From assembly GCA_934718065.1 (NCBI GenBank), contig CAKUZR010000008.1, forward strand, positions 34,655 through 98,654: DNA of 64,000 bases, read 5' to 3'. Below are positions 43,311 to 53,134 of the stretch, in pieces (position 1 is the first letter of the stretch; every line of letters begins with the position of its first letter). The DNA comes from an uncultured Treponema sp. (GTDB lineage: Bacteria; Spirochaetota; Spirochaetia; Treponematales; Treponemataceae). The translations under genes were made by a program, and so were the position numbers. The notes under the pieces were generated by a model that worked only from the letters and a program-made list of their open reading frames with translations, did no database searches and had not been told where the DNA came from.

Positions 43311-44228
43311 TTATTTTTGACTGAAGCAATTCTGCCAGTCCGTTGAATGCAGAATATCGCTAACAGCCTGCTGAATCCGGCGGCTGCTCTGGGTTCCGTA
43401 AATTTCACTCCGGCGGATAAAACCAATGTCGTAATAGCCAAGAATATTTCCCGCTGAATGGGTCGTGAAACTGTCCGCGTAACGCCCGTTCTGCAGAACA
43501 ATCTCCGGCACAAGCCCCATTCCTATTCCAAGCTGAGCAAGCGCAAGAATCGCCTCGTTTCCTTCGGTTTCGGCGGCAATAACCGGCTTTACATTGCGGC
43601 TTTTCGTCCATTCGTCAAAACGGCGGCGCGCCAAACCAGTTTTTGGAAGAATCAGCGGAACAGAAGAAATAAAATCCTGCGGCGAACGGTTTTCTGAGTC
43701 AAAGATGAATTCATTGCTCGCGGCAAAAATCAGAGGCGAACGGCGGACACTTATTGTTTCCATATACGAAAGTCCGTCTTCCGGAATTGCGGCAACCGCC
43801 AAATTTGCGCGGCCTTCCCTTACCGCAGGAATTGCGCCGGCAGGGTCTCCGGTTTCCAGAACAAGCTGAATTCCCGGATAATTTTCCGAAAGTTTTTTTA
43901 TAAAAATCGGAAGAATCACGTAGCAGGCCGTAACAGAAGCATAAACGTGGAGCGTTCCGGTAATCTTGTTTTTATCGCCGTTAAAAGTTGAAAAAAGATC
44001 CGCCTGTTTTTCCAAAGTTTCATACGCAAATTCGGCAAAAAGCTTTCCGTTCGGGGTAAGCTCAACTTTCCGGTTTGAACGGTCTATCAAGTCAGTGCCA
44101 GTTTCTTCTTCAAGACGTGTAATTATACGGCTCAACGCGGAAGGGCTTATGTTGATTTCCTCCGCGGTTTTTGCAAAATGCAGCTGCTTGCTAAGAACAA
44201 CAAATGCTTTCAATTCATAAAAATTCAT
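43311..44228 (-). CDS. LysR-family transcriptional regulator, IlvY-like
   Basis: 305 residues. The N-terminal winged HTH (FVVLSKQLHFAKTAEEINIS, then PSALSRIITRLEEETGTDLI) is followed by a substrate-binding domain beginning GTLHVYASVTACYVILPIFI. This region resembles IlvY, which regulates ketol-acid reductoisomerase. The usual target ilvC is not adjacent; the divergent gene encodes a secreted repeat protein, so the regulon is uncertain. Confidence 0.85.
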   Translation of the reverse strand: MNFYELKAFVVLSKQLHFAKTAEEINISPSALSRIITRLEEETGTDLIDRSNRKVELTPNGKLFAEFAYETLEKQADLFSTFNGDKNKITGTLHVYASVTACYVILPIFIKKLSENYPGIQLVLETGDPAGAIPAVREGRANLAVAAIPEDGLSYMETISVRRSPLIFAASNEFIFDSENRSPQDFISSVPLILPKTGLARRRFDEWTKSRNVKPVIAAETEGNEAILALAQLGIGMGLVPEIVLQNGRYADSFTTHSAGNILGYYDIGFIRRSEIYGTQSSRRIQQAVSDILHSTDWQNCFSQK

Positions 44229-44257
44229 TTTAAATTATTCTATCATACAATAGAATT

Positions 44258-44287
44258 TTGACAAATATTGAATCCACAGTTTATAAT
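44258..44287 (+). promoter_or_regulatory. Strong sigma-70-type promoter
   Basis: TTGACA (44258-44263), an 18 bp spacer and TATAAT (44282-44287), 19 nt before the ATG of the downstream gene and close to the divergent LysR gene. Confidence 0.75.
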
Positions 44288-44306
44288 ATTGTTATTTGGA
44301 GGCTTT

Positions 44307-45173
44307 ATGAAAAAAATTATTTCCTCTTTGTGCGTTGCACTGGCAGGCTCGATGCTGTTCGCCTATGACATTGCATCTGAAGCACAAATAAAAGACGGCG
44401 CAAAAAGTGTTACAAGAACTGATTTTTCAATCGTTTCAAAATTCGGAGAATATTTTCGCACGCCAAGCACAAAATACGCATACATTCTTGATTCAGCAGG
44501 AAGAACCGTTGAATCAGCGGAACTTACCGCGCGCGACGCTGTTATAAACAAAATTTCAAATGTTTACGACGCGAACGGCAACCTGAAGGAACAAATCTGC
44601 ACGGATTCAGACGGAATTCAGATTTGGAAATCCGTTGTTACTTACAAGGACGGAAAGAAATCCGATGTTTCAGAATTTGGAAAAGACGGCTCGCTGAAAA
44701 CAAAAACAATCTATCTCTACGAAAATTCAAAGCTTGCGGATGAAACTGTCTACAATTCAGAAGGCGCGCTTATGGAAAAAACAATCTATAAGTACGACGA
44801 AAAAGGCCGGCTTTCAACACAGGATATTTACTTCAACGACGGAACGCTTGCACAGGAAAGCCAGATTTCCTACACAGAAAACGGCAAGAAGGATTCAGTT
44901 TCTTACTACGACCAGCACGGAAAACTCACATCAAAATGTATTTTCAGATATGCGGCGAACGGAACTTTGTCTGAAGTTACAACTTACGGCGCAGACAACC
45001 AGACAACAACCCGTCAGCTTGTAAAATACGACAGCGACGGAAACATTTCAAGAATCACAACTTACAATGTTGCAAAGAAATTTGGAACAACTGTAAACGA
45101 AATGTCTGATATGCAGGAATTTTCATACAACTACGATTCTGCGGAATTAGTTTCAACTGAAAACGCAAAATAA
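44307..45173 (+). CDS. Secreted protein with RHS/YD-like repeats
   Basis: 288 residues from the ATG at 44307 (GGAGG upstream); signal peptide MKKIISSLCVALAGSMLFAY. From residue about 90 it consists of short repeats of the form YxxDGxxxxExxYxxxG (for example TIYKYDEKGRLSTQDIYFND and VSYYDQHGKLTSKCIFRYAA), like the wall-surface YD repeats of RHS proteins or MORN-like antitoxins. It has no toxin-like C-terminus. The role is unknown; exported with a strong promoter. Confidence 0.8.
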   Translation: MKKIISSLCVALAGSMLFAYDIASEAQIKDGAKSVTRTDFSIVSKFGEYFRTPSTKYAYILDSAGRTVESAELTARDAVINKISNVYDANGNLKEQICTDSDGIQIWKSVVTYKDGKKSDVSEFGKDGSLKTKTIYLYENSKLADETVYNSEGALMEKTIYKYDEKGRLSTQDIYFNDGTLAQESQISYTENGKKDSVSYYDQHGKLTSKCIFRYAANGTLSEVTTYGADNQTTTRQLVKYDSDGNISRITTYNVAKKFGTTVNEMSDMQEFSYNYDSAELVSTENAK

Positions 45174-45221
45174 TTTTCAAAAATCTAGTTTGGCGCGCAA
45201 AAACAGCGCGTCCAGCTAGAA

Positions 45222-46805
45222 CTAAAGCAAAGGCGCAAAAACCTTGAAAATCCATCCCGTTATTCTTACGAACAGCGGGATTTTTTTATACTCTGCGGGA
45301 GTCAGTTCCTTGCAGAATTTCAGCGTTTCCTGGAAATCCATTTCGATTTCTGAAACAGTTTCATTCTGGTAAAGGTAAACGCCGCACTCAAAATGATGAA
45401 AAAGGCTTCTGTAATCCAAATTTATCGAGCCAACGGTCGCCCTTTTGTCATCTGAAACAAAAAGCTTTGAATGAACGAATCCTTTTTTATACGCGAAAAC
45501 CCGGACACCGTTTTTAATCAGCTGTTTTATAAATTTCCTGCCGACACAAAAAGTCAGAAAATGGTCGTATTTTTCCGGAACAATAATGCTAACTTCAACA
45601 CCGCGGCGCGCTGCAAAAATCATTGAATTCATCAGCGTGTTGTCAATTATAAAATACGGCGTAACAATATGAACATAATCATGCGATTTTGAAAGAATAT
45701 AGTTGTAAACGTCTTCCGCTATGTCAGAGTCAGAATAAGCGTCGTTTCCGTAAGGAATTACAATTCCGCCAGTTTCACGGGGATTTTTCGGAATATTCAC
45801 AAAACGGTCAAAATCAAGAAAATTCAGCTCGGATTTTTTTGTCTGAAGATACCAAAGCTGCAAGAATGTAACCGTAAAAGTTTTCACGGCCGGCCCTTCA
45901 ATTCTGATTGCCGCGTCTTTCCAGTACGCAAAACGCCTGTGGTTCAAATTTATGTATTCATCAGAAATGTTAAGTCCGCCCGTATAGGCAATTTTTCCGT
46001 CAATATCAATCAGCTTGCGGTGGTCGCGGTTGTTCAGCGCAGTGTCATAAACCGGAATGAACGGAGAAAAAATCTTCGCGTTAAGACCGTTTTTTCTAAG
46101 AAATCTTTCGTAGCGGTGGGTCGCCAAAGTCACCGAGCCAAGACTGTCGTAAAGCACAAAAACTTCAACGCCGTGCCTAGCCTTTTCAACAAGAATTTCA
46201 AAAATCTTGCTCCACATAAAACTTTCTTCAATTACAAAATATTCAACAAAAATGAATTTTTCCGCCTTCTGCAAATCTTCCAGCATCGCAGGAAAAAAAT
46301 CCTCGCCACAGCTGAAATATTTTGTGTCAGTGTTTGTAAACGTTGAAAAACCCGCGCTGTTCTTCAAATAAGTTGAAATATCGCGCACCTTTGGATAAAT
46401 TTCCAGCGCTTTTTTTTCAGTTTCAAGGTCGGAAAGAAAAGGCATTGAATAATTTTTTATTTTTTTCAGCCGCCGCGAAAAACGCTTTCCAAGAAAATTC
46501 TTCTTAAAAAGAAAAAACAGAACAATTCCAAAAAAAGGCAAAATCAGAACCGGAATCAGCCAGGCGATTTTGAATTCATTTCTTCCCGGACTGTTCACTA
46601 GATAAAAGCAGAACAAAAGACTCACAACAATACTGAACTGAAACAAATGCCGCGCGTTCGGAAGATAAATAAAAAGCGGAAGCATAAAAAGACCAATCTG
46701 AACAAGCAGCAGAAGAACAACGATAAGAATTCTGCTGAAAACAAGAGTCTTTAAAGTTTTAAAGCGGCGGTGCGGCGCGCGTGAATTTTGAGAATTTTTA
46801 TTCAT
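45222..46805 (-). CDS. cls: Cardiolipin synthase
   Basis: 527 residues. Two N-terminal membrane helices (IVVLLLLVQIGLFMLPLFIY and NEFKIAWLIPVLILPFFGIV) precede two phospholipase-D domains. Their HKD motifs are RDHRKLIDIDGKIAYTGG and VHSKLFVSDDKRATVGSINL. It makes cardiolipin from phosphatidylglycerol at the inner membrane. The start lacks a clear ribosome binding site. It is convergent with the YD-repeat gene; a GC-rich imperfect hairpin between them (CTAGTTTGGCGCGC / GCGCGTCCAGCTAG) may end both. Confidence 0.94.
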   Translation of the reverse strand: MNKNSQNSRAPHRRFKTLKTLVFSRILIVVLLLLVQIGLFMLPLFIYLPNARHLFQFSIVVSLLFCFYLVNSPGRNEFKIAWLIPVLILPFFGIVLFFLFKKNFLGKRFSRRLKKIKNYSMPFLSDLETEKKALEIYPKVRDISTYLKNSAGFSTFTNTDTKYFSCGEDFFPAMLEDLQKAEKFIFVEYFVIEESFMWSKIFEILVEKARHGVEVFVLYDSLGSVTLATHRYERFLRKNGLNAKIFSPFIPVYDTALNNRDHRKLIDIDGKIAYTGGLNISDEYINLNHRRFAYWKDAAIRIEGPAVKTFTVTFLQLWYLQTKKSELNFLDFDRFVNIPKNPRETGGIVIPYGNDAYSDSDIAEDVYNYILSKSHDYVHIVTPYFIIDNTLMNSMIFAARRGVEVSIIVPEKYDHFLTFCVGRKFIKQLIKNGVRVFAYKKGFVHSKLFVSDDKRATVGSINLDYRSLFHHFECGVYLYQNETVSEIEMDFQETLKFCKELTPAEYKKIPLFVRITGWIFKVFAPLL

Positions 46806-46907
46806 ACTTTGCCAAATTTACCTTTTACAAGTATAATTAAATATAATCAAATTTTCTATTTTTACCGATAATAAATCAATAAAAAAGTCGAAGAGCGAGG
46901 TACAGAA

Positions 46908-48947
46908 ATGAAACAGATTGGAATAAAACTTGCAGACGGAACTTTCTATCCGATTATGGAAGATGGAAAACCCGTAAAAAAAACTTTGGGACTTACAACT
47001 GTAAACGACAACCAGACTCGTGTAATTGTTGATGTGTACCGCTCGCAGACAGGAACAATGGAAGACGCTGAATACATTGACAGCCTGCAAATCGACAACC
47101 TGGTTGCGCATCCGAACGGAACCGCCGACATAAAGCTGAATATCGGACTTGATGAAAACAACAAGCTTCACGCAGAAATGATTGACCCGGAAACTGGAGC
47201 AACATCAAATGCGAACGTAACTCTTGTTTCCAGAACTTTGGAAGAACGCCTTGAGCCAACAAACTACGATGTTAAGCTGGACGAACAGAAATCAGACAAT
47301 TTTGAAGAGCTTCCGGAATTTGACGAAAATATTGAAGATTTTGACCTTCCTGATTTTGAAGCCAACGATGACACAATCGTGGAAAACCCTATTTCCGAGG
47401 AAACTTTTTCAGAAGACAAAAATGGAAATATAATAGAAGATTCTGAGCAAACAGAACCGGAAACAACAGAAGAACTGGATTTGCCTGAAATTCCCGACGC
47501 GGAAGAAAACGAAGAACTCCCAGAAGAACCAGAAACTGCTTCGGAAGAAGCACCAGAACAGCCTGCCGAAACAGAAGAAGAAAAATCGAACGGCGGAGCG
47601 GTTGCAGCCGCAGCGGCGGGAGGCGCAGCCCTTGGTTTGCTGGGAGCCGCTAGCCTTCTGAAGAAAAAAGAAGAGGAAAAAGCAAAAGCCCAGACTGAAC
47701 CAGCGGAACAGCCTGCCGAAACAAACTCCGACCCAACCGAAGAAAGCACTTTGGAAGAACCGCCGGCCGAGCTGGAAGAACCAGTTTTTGATGAAACTCC
47801 AGAAACTCCTGCCGCAGATGAAACTGTTGCCGCGAAAACCAACGATTCAGCAGATTTCTCAGACGATGATTTCGACTTGCCAGATTTCAACGAGGATGAC
47901 GGCGCGGATGAGACAATTGCTTCTGAAAAAAACAATGATTCAACCGTTTCCTCAGACGATGATTTCGACTTGCCGGACTTCAATGCGGATGACGGAGCGG
48001 ACGAAACAATCGCCGCAACAGAAAATTCCGCTGAAAATGCGCCGGCCGAGGATAAAACAATCTCCAGCGACGCAACAATTTCTTCAGAAAACGCAGACGG
48101 CGCAAAAGATTCTCCGTTTGACGATTTCGACCTTCCGGATTTCAACGAAGACGACGGCGCGGGCGAAACAATCGCTTCTGAAAAAAATAATGATTCAACC
48201 GTTTCCTCAGACGATGATTTCGACTTGCCAGACTTCAACGCGGATGACGGCGCGGACGAAACAATTGCCGCTGAACCGGAAAATGATGAAAAATCTGTTC
48301 TGGACGACGACGCATTCTTTGACTCGCTTTCTTCGGATGACGAAGATTCAAAAGAAACTTCAACGCTTGTAAACGACAACACGCCTTCAAACGGAATCAA
48401 TTTCGACGGACTTTACGACAAGGAAACAGTCGCCGGCAATTCATCAGATTCAGCTTACGAAGACGATTCCGATGAAATAACAAAAAAAACAAAAGCGCCG
48501 GTTATTATCTGCATAATTTGCGCGATAATTTGTATTTTGGCAACAATTTTGATTCTGTTCGTTGTTCCTTCAAAATATAATCTGCTGAACAAAACTGAAA
48601 AAACACAGATTGAATCTGCAGAAGAAATTCAGGAAACTGAGCCGGAAGAAGAAATTGCGGAGCTTCCGACGGAAGAACCAGAGCAGAAACCGGTTGTAAT
48701 CGAGCCGAAGGAAGAAGAAATTGTTGTTGCGCCAGAACCGGAGCAAGTTGTTCCAGAAACTCCAAAAGAACCGGAAAACAAGCCGGCCGACATCACATAC
48801 AAAATCAAATGGGGCGACACGCTTTGGGACATTGCGGATTCTTACTACAAAAATCCATGGAACTACAAAAAGATTGCGCGCTACAACAATATCAAAAATC
48901 CGGACTACATTATTTCCGGAACAACAATTACAATTCCTGCGAAATAG
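46908..48947 (+). CDS. Membrane protein with internal acidic repeats and C-terminal LysM
   Basis: 679 residues. Residues 1-110 form an N-terminal folded domain (MKQIGIKLADGTFYPIMEDG). An acidic stretch with Ala/Gly-rich SNGGAVAAAAAGGAALGLLG (about 227-245) follows. Four copies of DFDLPDFNxDDGADETIA occur between about residues 315 and 455. A membrane helix (about 527-552: APVIICIICAIICILATILI) then a Glu/Pro spacer and a C-terminal LysM (about 628-679: IKWGDTLWDIADSYYKNPWN) put the cell-wall-binding part outside. The arrangement suggests an envelope anchor with a long charged cytoplasmic domain. GAGG precedes the ATG. Confidence 0.85.
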   Translation: MKQIGIKLADGTFYPIMEDGKPVKKTLGLTTVNDNQTRVIVDVYRSQTGTMEDAEYIDSLQIDNLVAHPNGTADIKLNIGLDENNKLHAEMIDPETGATSNANVTLVSRTLEERLEPTNYDVKLDEQKSDNFEELPEFDENIEDFDLPDFEANDDTIVENPISEETFSEDKNGNIIEDSEQTEPETTEELDLPEIPDAEENEELPEEPETASEEAPEQPAETEEEKSNGGAVAAAAAGGAALGLLGAASLLKKKEEEKAKAQTEPAEQPAETNSDPTEESTLEEPPAELEEPVFDETPETPAADETVAAKTNDSADFSDDDFDLPDFNEDDGADETIASEKNNDSTVSSDDDFDLPDFNADDGADETIAATENSAENAPAEDKTISSDATISSENADGAKDSPFDDFDLPDFNEDDGAGETIASEKNNDSTVSSDDDFDLPDFNADDGADETIAAEPENDEKSVLDDDAFFDSLSSDDEDSKETSTLVNDNTPSNGINFDGLYDKETVAGNSSDSAYEDDSDEITKKTKAPVIICIICAIICILATILILFVVPSKYNLLNKTEKTQIESAEEIQETEPEEEIAELPTEEPEQKPVVIEPKEEEIVVAPEPEQVVPETPKEPENKPADITYKIKWGDTLWDIADSYYKNPWNYKKIARYNNIKNPDYIISGTTITIPAK

Positions 48948-48975
48948 TTTGAGATAAACACTTCAATTATGCTAA

Positions 48976-49011
48976 AATAAGTCATCGTTTTTTCGATGGC
49001 TTATTTTTTTT
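48976..49011 (+). terminator. Intrinsic terminator after the LysM gene
   Basis: AATAAGTCATCG (48976-48987) pairs with CGATGGCTTATT (48994-49005), loop of six T, followed by six T. A 29 bp space separates it from the LysM stop. Confidence 0.85.
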
Positions 49012-49033
49012 ACGGAACTTTTTAAATCTCAAT

Positions 49034-51118
49034 ATGAAAAATTCAAAATTCTGCATACTAACATTGCTCATTGTGTTTTCCGCAATTTTTTCCAGCTGCG
49101 GACAGCCTGCAAATTCAGACTGGCAAAGCATTTCTGCAAAAGATAAATATTATTTTCTGGCGTTGCGCAAACAAAAAGACGGAAATCTTTCAGACGCAAA
49201 ACGATTTTTTTCAATTTCGGCAAAAAAGGGCTCGCCTTACATCGCGAGGCTCAGCGCGGAAAAACTCACGGAAATCGGGAACATCCAGGAACGGCTGGAA
49301 GCCTGCGAAAATCTTGTGAAAAAATACAACGACGAGGACGCGACTCTGATTGCGGCGAAACAGCTTTTTGACGCGGAAGAATTCACCAAACTTGTTGTGC
49401 TTACAAACAACATCAATTACGAAACAAGCCCGAACGCGCTGATTTACCTAAGATTTTCCGCAATGCTGAAAAACAACAGCGCGCGTCTTTTCAACGATGT
49501 TTTTGAATGGTTCACAAAACGTCCGGTTTCTTCCGAGCATTACAAATTTTTCTGCGAAATTTCAAAAAACGAGGAATTTCTGAAAAACCAGGAGCAGGCC
49601 GGAATAATTGACTTGCGTTCAGAAGTTTACAAGCGGAACTACAAAGTTGCGTTCGGGAAATTTCAATCTCAAAAGGAAAATTTGCCTTTGGTTCCGCAAA
49701 TAATTTCGGATGCGGGAAAAATCTGTCTTTACGGAAGCGACGAATTTCTTCAGAACGCAAAATTCTTTGACAGCATTACAGAAAAAATTTCCGGAACAGA
49801 CGCGGAATTTTATTCAAACTTCTACGCAGGCAGGCTTTACGAAAAAATCGACTATTTAACTTACGCAACGAACAGATACAAATCCGCAATGCAATGCGCC
49901 AAAACGGACGAACTTTACGACAACGCGCTTTGGTATCTTATCAGCCTGAATTTAAAAAAATCAACCAGCCAGGGAATAAAAATGATAAAGCAATACTGCT
50001 CAACCTGGCACAATCCGGAATATTTTGACGACATTTTTGATATGCTGAGCCCGCTTATGCTTTCGGAAGGCCGCTGGAATGAATTCAGCGATTTGTACAA
50101 AGTGATAGACGGATTTGCCTCCGACGGAATGACCGCAAAATTCGCATATATTTTCGGAAGACTTGTACAGGAAAAACTCGCGCTACCTTCAGTTGATGAC
50201 ACGCACAAAAGCGAGGACGACGCGGCTTTTACACGGGCGCTTACAAGTGGAAACGAAATTTACTATAAATCGCTTGCAATTTCAAAGCTCGGGCTGGGCG
50301 GTGAAAACGCGGAAGAAGTTGTATGCACAATGAACGGCGGCTCAGAAATTCCGGCAGACATTGAAGCTGAAAATCTTTTGCTGGGCTACGTTTATTTTGG
50401 CTTTCCTGAAAAAATTTACCCAGAATGGCTTTCGCAAACCAAACGCGGCCTCAAAATCAGCTACGAAGCAGGAATCAAAATAGCAAAATTCCTTGAAAAC
50501 TGCGGAAACAACAAAAACGAATATTATCCGCAGGCGCTTAGAATCGCCTCGAAAGTTATAAATTCAGCAGGAAAAACCGTTTCAAAAGAAGATTTAAAGC
50601 TGCTTTACCCAAGAAACTACAGCAAAATCGTGAGCGAAAAATGCAAAAAATACAATGTTCCGGAAGAAATTATGTACGCGCTTGTAAGAAGCGAAAGTTT
50701 TTTCGACCACCAGATTGAAAGCTCAGCGGGCGCAGTCGGGCTGACACAGCTTATGACATTCACTGGAAACGACATTGCGCACCGGCTGAAATACAACGAA
50801 TACAACCTGAAAAATCCAGACGACAATCTGGAATTCGGAACCTGGTACTTGGCAAATCTTTCCGGACGGCTTGAAAACAAATGGCTTTCCGCATTTTTTG
50901 CATACAACGCAGGAATCACAAGAGTCAGACGCTGGACGAACAGCTCAAAAATTGAGTTCAACAACATAAAAAAACTTCCGGACGATTTGTTCCTGGAAAC
51001 AATTCCCTACGAAGAAACGCGCGAATACGGAAGAAAATTAGTTGGAGCGGCGGCAATGTACGCATGGCTTTACTACGACAAGGAAATTTCAGAAGAAATT
51101 TCAGAAATTGTCAAATAG
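49034..51118 (+). CDS. Lytic transglycosylase lipoprotein (Slt70-like)
   Basis: 694 residues. The signal ends LIVFSAIFSSC, a lipobox. Residues about 35-500 are a helical superhelix of TPR-like repeats, as in Slt70. The C-terminal catalytic domain has YALVRSESFFDHQIESSAGA with the catalytic Glu, VGLTQLMTFTG, YLANLSGRLENKWLSAFFAY and AGITRVRRW. It cleaves peptidoglycan glycan strands to 1,6-anhydromuropeptides. Here it is lipid-anchored. It ends 12 bp before the MocR gene. Confidence 0.93.
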   Translation: MKNSKFCILTLLIVFSAIFSSCGQPANSDWQSISAKDKYYFLALRKQKDGNLSDAKRFFSISAKKGSPYIARLSAEKLTEIGNIQERLEACENLVKKYNDEDATLIAAKQLFDAEEFTKLVVLTNNINYETSPNALIYLRFSAMLKNNSARLFNDVFEWFTKRPVSSEHYKFFCEISKNEEFLKNQEQAGIIDLRSEVYKRNYKVAFGKFQSQKENLPLVPQIISDAGKICLYGSDEFLQNAKFFDSITEKISGTDAEFYSNFYAGRLYEKIDYLTYATNRYKSAMQCAKTDELYDNALWYLISLNLKKSTSQGIKMIKQYCSTWHNPEYFDDIFDMLSPLMLSEGRWNEFSDLYKVIDGFASDGMTAKFAYIFGRLVQEKLALPSVDDTHKSEDDAAFTRALTSGNEIYYKSLAISKLGLGGENAEEVVCTMNGGSEIPADIEAENLLLGYVYFGFPEKIYPEWLSQTKRGLKISYEAGIKIAKFLENCGNNKNEYYPQALRIASKVINSAGKTVSKEDLKLLYPRNYSKIVSEKCKKYNVPEEIMYALVRSESFFDHQIESSAGAVGLTQLMTFTGNDIAHRLKYNEYNLKNPDDNLEFGTWYLANLSGRLENKWLSAFFAYNAGITRVRRWTNSSKIEFNNIKKLPDDLFLETIPYEETREYGRKLVGAAAMYAWLYYDKEISEEISEIVK

Positions 51119-51130
51119 CAGAACGACAGA

Positions 51131-52558
51131 ATGATTACAATTTCTTTTGAAAACCGCGGAAAATGCGGACTTTGCGAATATCTGTACAATTCAATCAAAA
51201 AGCAGATTATGGAAGGAACTTTAAAAGCCGAAGAAAAACTTCCTTCAAAACGGACGCTCGCGGAAAACCTTGGAATAAGCGTGATTACCGTTCAAAACGC
51301 GTATGCCCAGCTAATCAGCGAAGGCTATATTTATTCAATTGAAAAAAAAGGATTTTTTGTAACAGAACTGAAACCATTTGAAAATCAAGACGAAAACGAA
51401 ACTGAAAACCGCAAAAACAGCCGGAAAACAGAAAACGAAAATTCCGCCGAATGTGAATGGTTTGCAAATTTCGGAAGCAATTCAACAAGCTACGAAAAAT
51501 TTCCATTCAGCCTGTGGTCGCACAAAATGCGGCAGGTTTTAAATTCCGGCGACGAAAAACTTCTTTCCCGCGTCGGCGTAAAAGGAATTTTTGAGCTTCG
51601 GGCGGCAATTTCAAAATATTTAAAAGAATTCCGGAATATGAACGTTTCTCCGGAGCAAATCGTAATCGGAGCAGGAACAGAAAATCTTTACACAATGGTC
51701 GTCCAGCTCCTTGGGCGGGAAAATATTTTCGCCGTAGAAAATCCCGGCTACCAGAAAATTCTTTACGTCTGCCAGCTGAACGGCGCAAAAGCAATTCCGG
51801 TAAAAATTGACTCGCAGGGAATCAACATCGCCGAGCTGGAAAACTTGAAAATCAACATTGCGCACGTTTCACCAAGCCACCATTTTCCAACAGGAATTGT
51901 AATGCCAATCCGCCGCCGCCAGGAACTTCTGGAATGGGCGCAAAAATCAGAAAACCGCTGCATAATCGAAGACGACTACGACAGCGAATTCCGGTTCAGC
52001 GGAAAACCATTGCCAACACTTCAAAGCGCCGACAAAAACGGAAAAGTGATTTACATAAACACATTTTCAAAAACATTAGCGCCATCAATCCGAATCAGCT
52101 ACATGGTTCTGCCGCAAAAATTACTGCCAGCCTTTGAACAGAAAATCGGCTTTTATTCGTGTCCGGTAAGCTCGTTTGAACAGCTCACGCTCGCAAAATT
52201 CATAGAAGACGGAAGCTACGGAAAACACCTAATCCGCATGAAAAATTTCTACAGAAACCTGCGGAACACATTGATTTCAGCAATAGAAACAAGTGCGTTC
52301 GCAAAATTCTGCAAAATCCAGGAAGAAGAATCCGGGCTGCACTTCCTTTTGACACTCGAAACCGCCTTTTCGCCCCAAGAATTAATCCGCCGCCTGAACG
52401 CGCAAAAAATCAACCTTCCGCCCCTGACCGACTTTTACTACAGCAAAAATTCCCCATCCGCCAAAAACACATTCGTTGTAAATTACAGCGGCCTAAAAAA
52501 AGAGCGCATTCCCGAAATCGTAAGCCGCATGGAAAAAATCCTCCTTCCGCACGGCTAA
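51131..52558 (+). CDS. MocR/PdxR-type regulator (GntR HTH fused to aminotransferase domain)
   Basis: 475 residues. Residues about 10-80 are a GntR winged HTH (LYNSIKKQIMEGTLKAEEKL, SKRTLAENLGISVITVQNAY). A Glu/Asn-rich linker follows. Residues about 115-475 form a fold-type I aminotransferase-like domain with the PLP-binding lysine in NTFSKTLAPSIRISYM. These regulators use PLP as a ligand, often to control vitamin B6 synthesis or amino-acid genes. No pdxST gene is adjacent. It follows the transglycosylase by 12 bp. Confidence 0.93.
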   Translation: MITISFENRGKCGLCEYLYNSIKKQIMEGTLKAEEKLPSKRTLAENLGISVITVQNAYAQLISEGYIYSIEKKGFFVTELKPFENQDENETENRKNSRKTENENSAECEWFANFGSNSTSYEKFPFSLWSHKMRQVLNSGDEKLLSRVGVKGIFELRAAISKYLKEFRNMNVSPEQIVIGAGTENLYTMVVQLLGRENIFAVENPGYQKILYVCQLNGAKAIPVKIDSQGINIAELENLKINIAHVSPSHHFPTGIVMPIRRRQELLEWAQKSENRCIIEDDYDSEFRFSGKPLPTLQSADKNGKVIYINTFSKTLAPSIRISYMVLPQKLLPAFEQKIGFYSCPVSSFEQLTLAKFIEDGSYGKHLIRMKNFYRNLRNTLISAIETSAFAKFCKIQEEESGLHFLLTLETAFSPQELIRRLNAQKINLPPLTDFYYSKNSPSAKNTFVVNYSGLKKERIPEIVSRMEKILLPHG

Positions 52559-53134
52559 AAAACAAAAAAAACGAATGACGCACACAAAATATTCCCCCTC
52601 CGCCGAACACAAAAACGCGCCCAGATGACAGAAAATTCCGGCGGGCCGGCAAAAACCGCGCACGCGCGCCCCTTGCCGTCGCTATGTCCGCCCTTCGCTC
52701 GCGCTCATTGCTCCGCTCCGTTCCACTCCGCTCCCCAACTCCGGGGCTCCCAGCGCTCCCGCTCCGCAAACCGCCATTTTTTCCTGAAAATTTTCCGAGG
52801 CTCGGCAGCAAACTCGCGGCTCCACCTCCAGCAGCGCAAGGACATTTTTTCACAGGAAACAAATTTCCACAGAAAACTGCAATTGTTTTTTTTTGTGTGT
52901 AGAGGGGAGCCGTTCGCGAGAAAACAATTTTTTGAGGAAAACGGCTGTTTCAAAAAAAAACACGATATTTTGCGCTGGAAAAAGCTCGCAAAGGTTGCGA
53001 TTTTTTTCCGCCGTCCAAAGCCGTCGCCAAAATCAACATTCACCATCGTTTTTCAAAAAACAAAAGTTTTTCACAATATTCAATCTGAACAGGCACAAAC
53101 CGAACAAAATGTTCACCACAGCAAGATTTTGCCA
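52559..53134. other. Gene-free region: GC-rich repeat-like block then AT-rich DNA
   Basis: About 52640-52830 is GC-rich with many CGCTC/GCTCC runs and resembles, loosely and inverted, the block at 60590-60735. 52830-53134 is AT-rich. No coding region is supported: the open frames are short, overlapping and low in coding character. Confidence 0.5.

Noticed and set aside
52559..53134. Possible rRNA or tRNA gene in the GC-rich block
   Set aside because: No cloverleaf or rRNA-like conserved segments are seen; the block is low-complexity and resembles other intergenic repeats.
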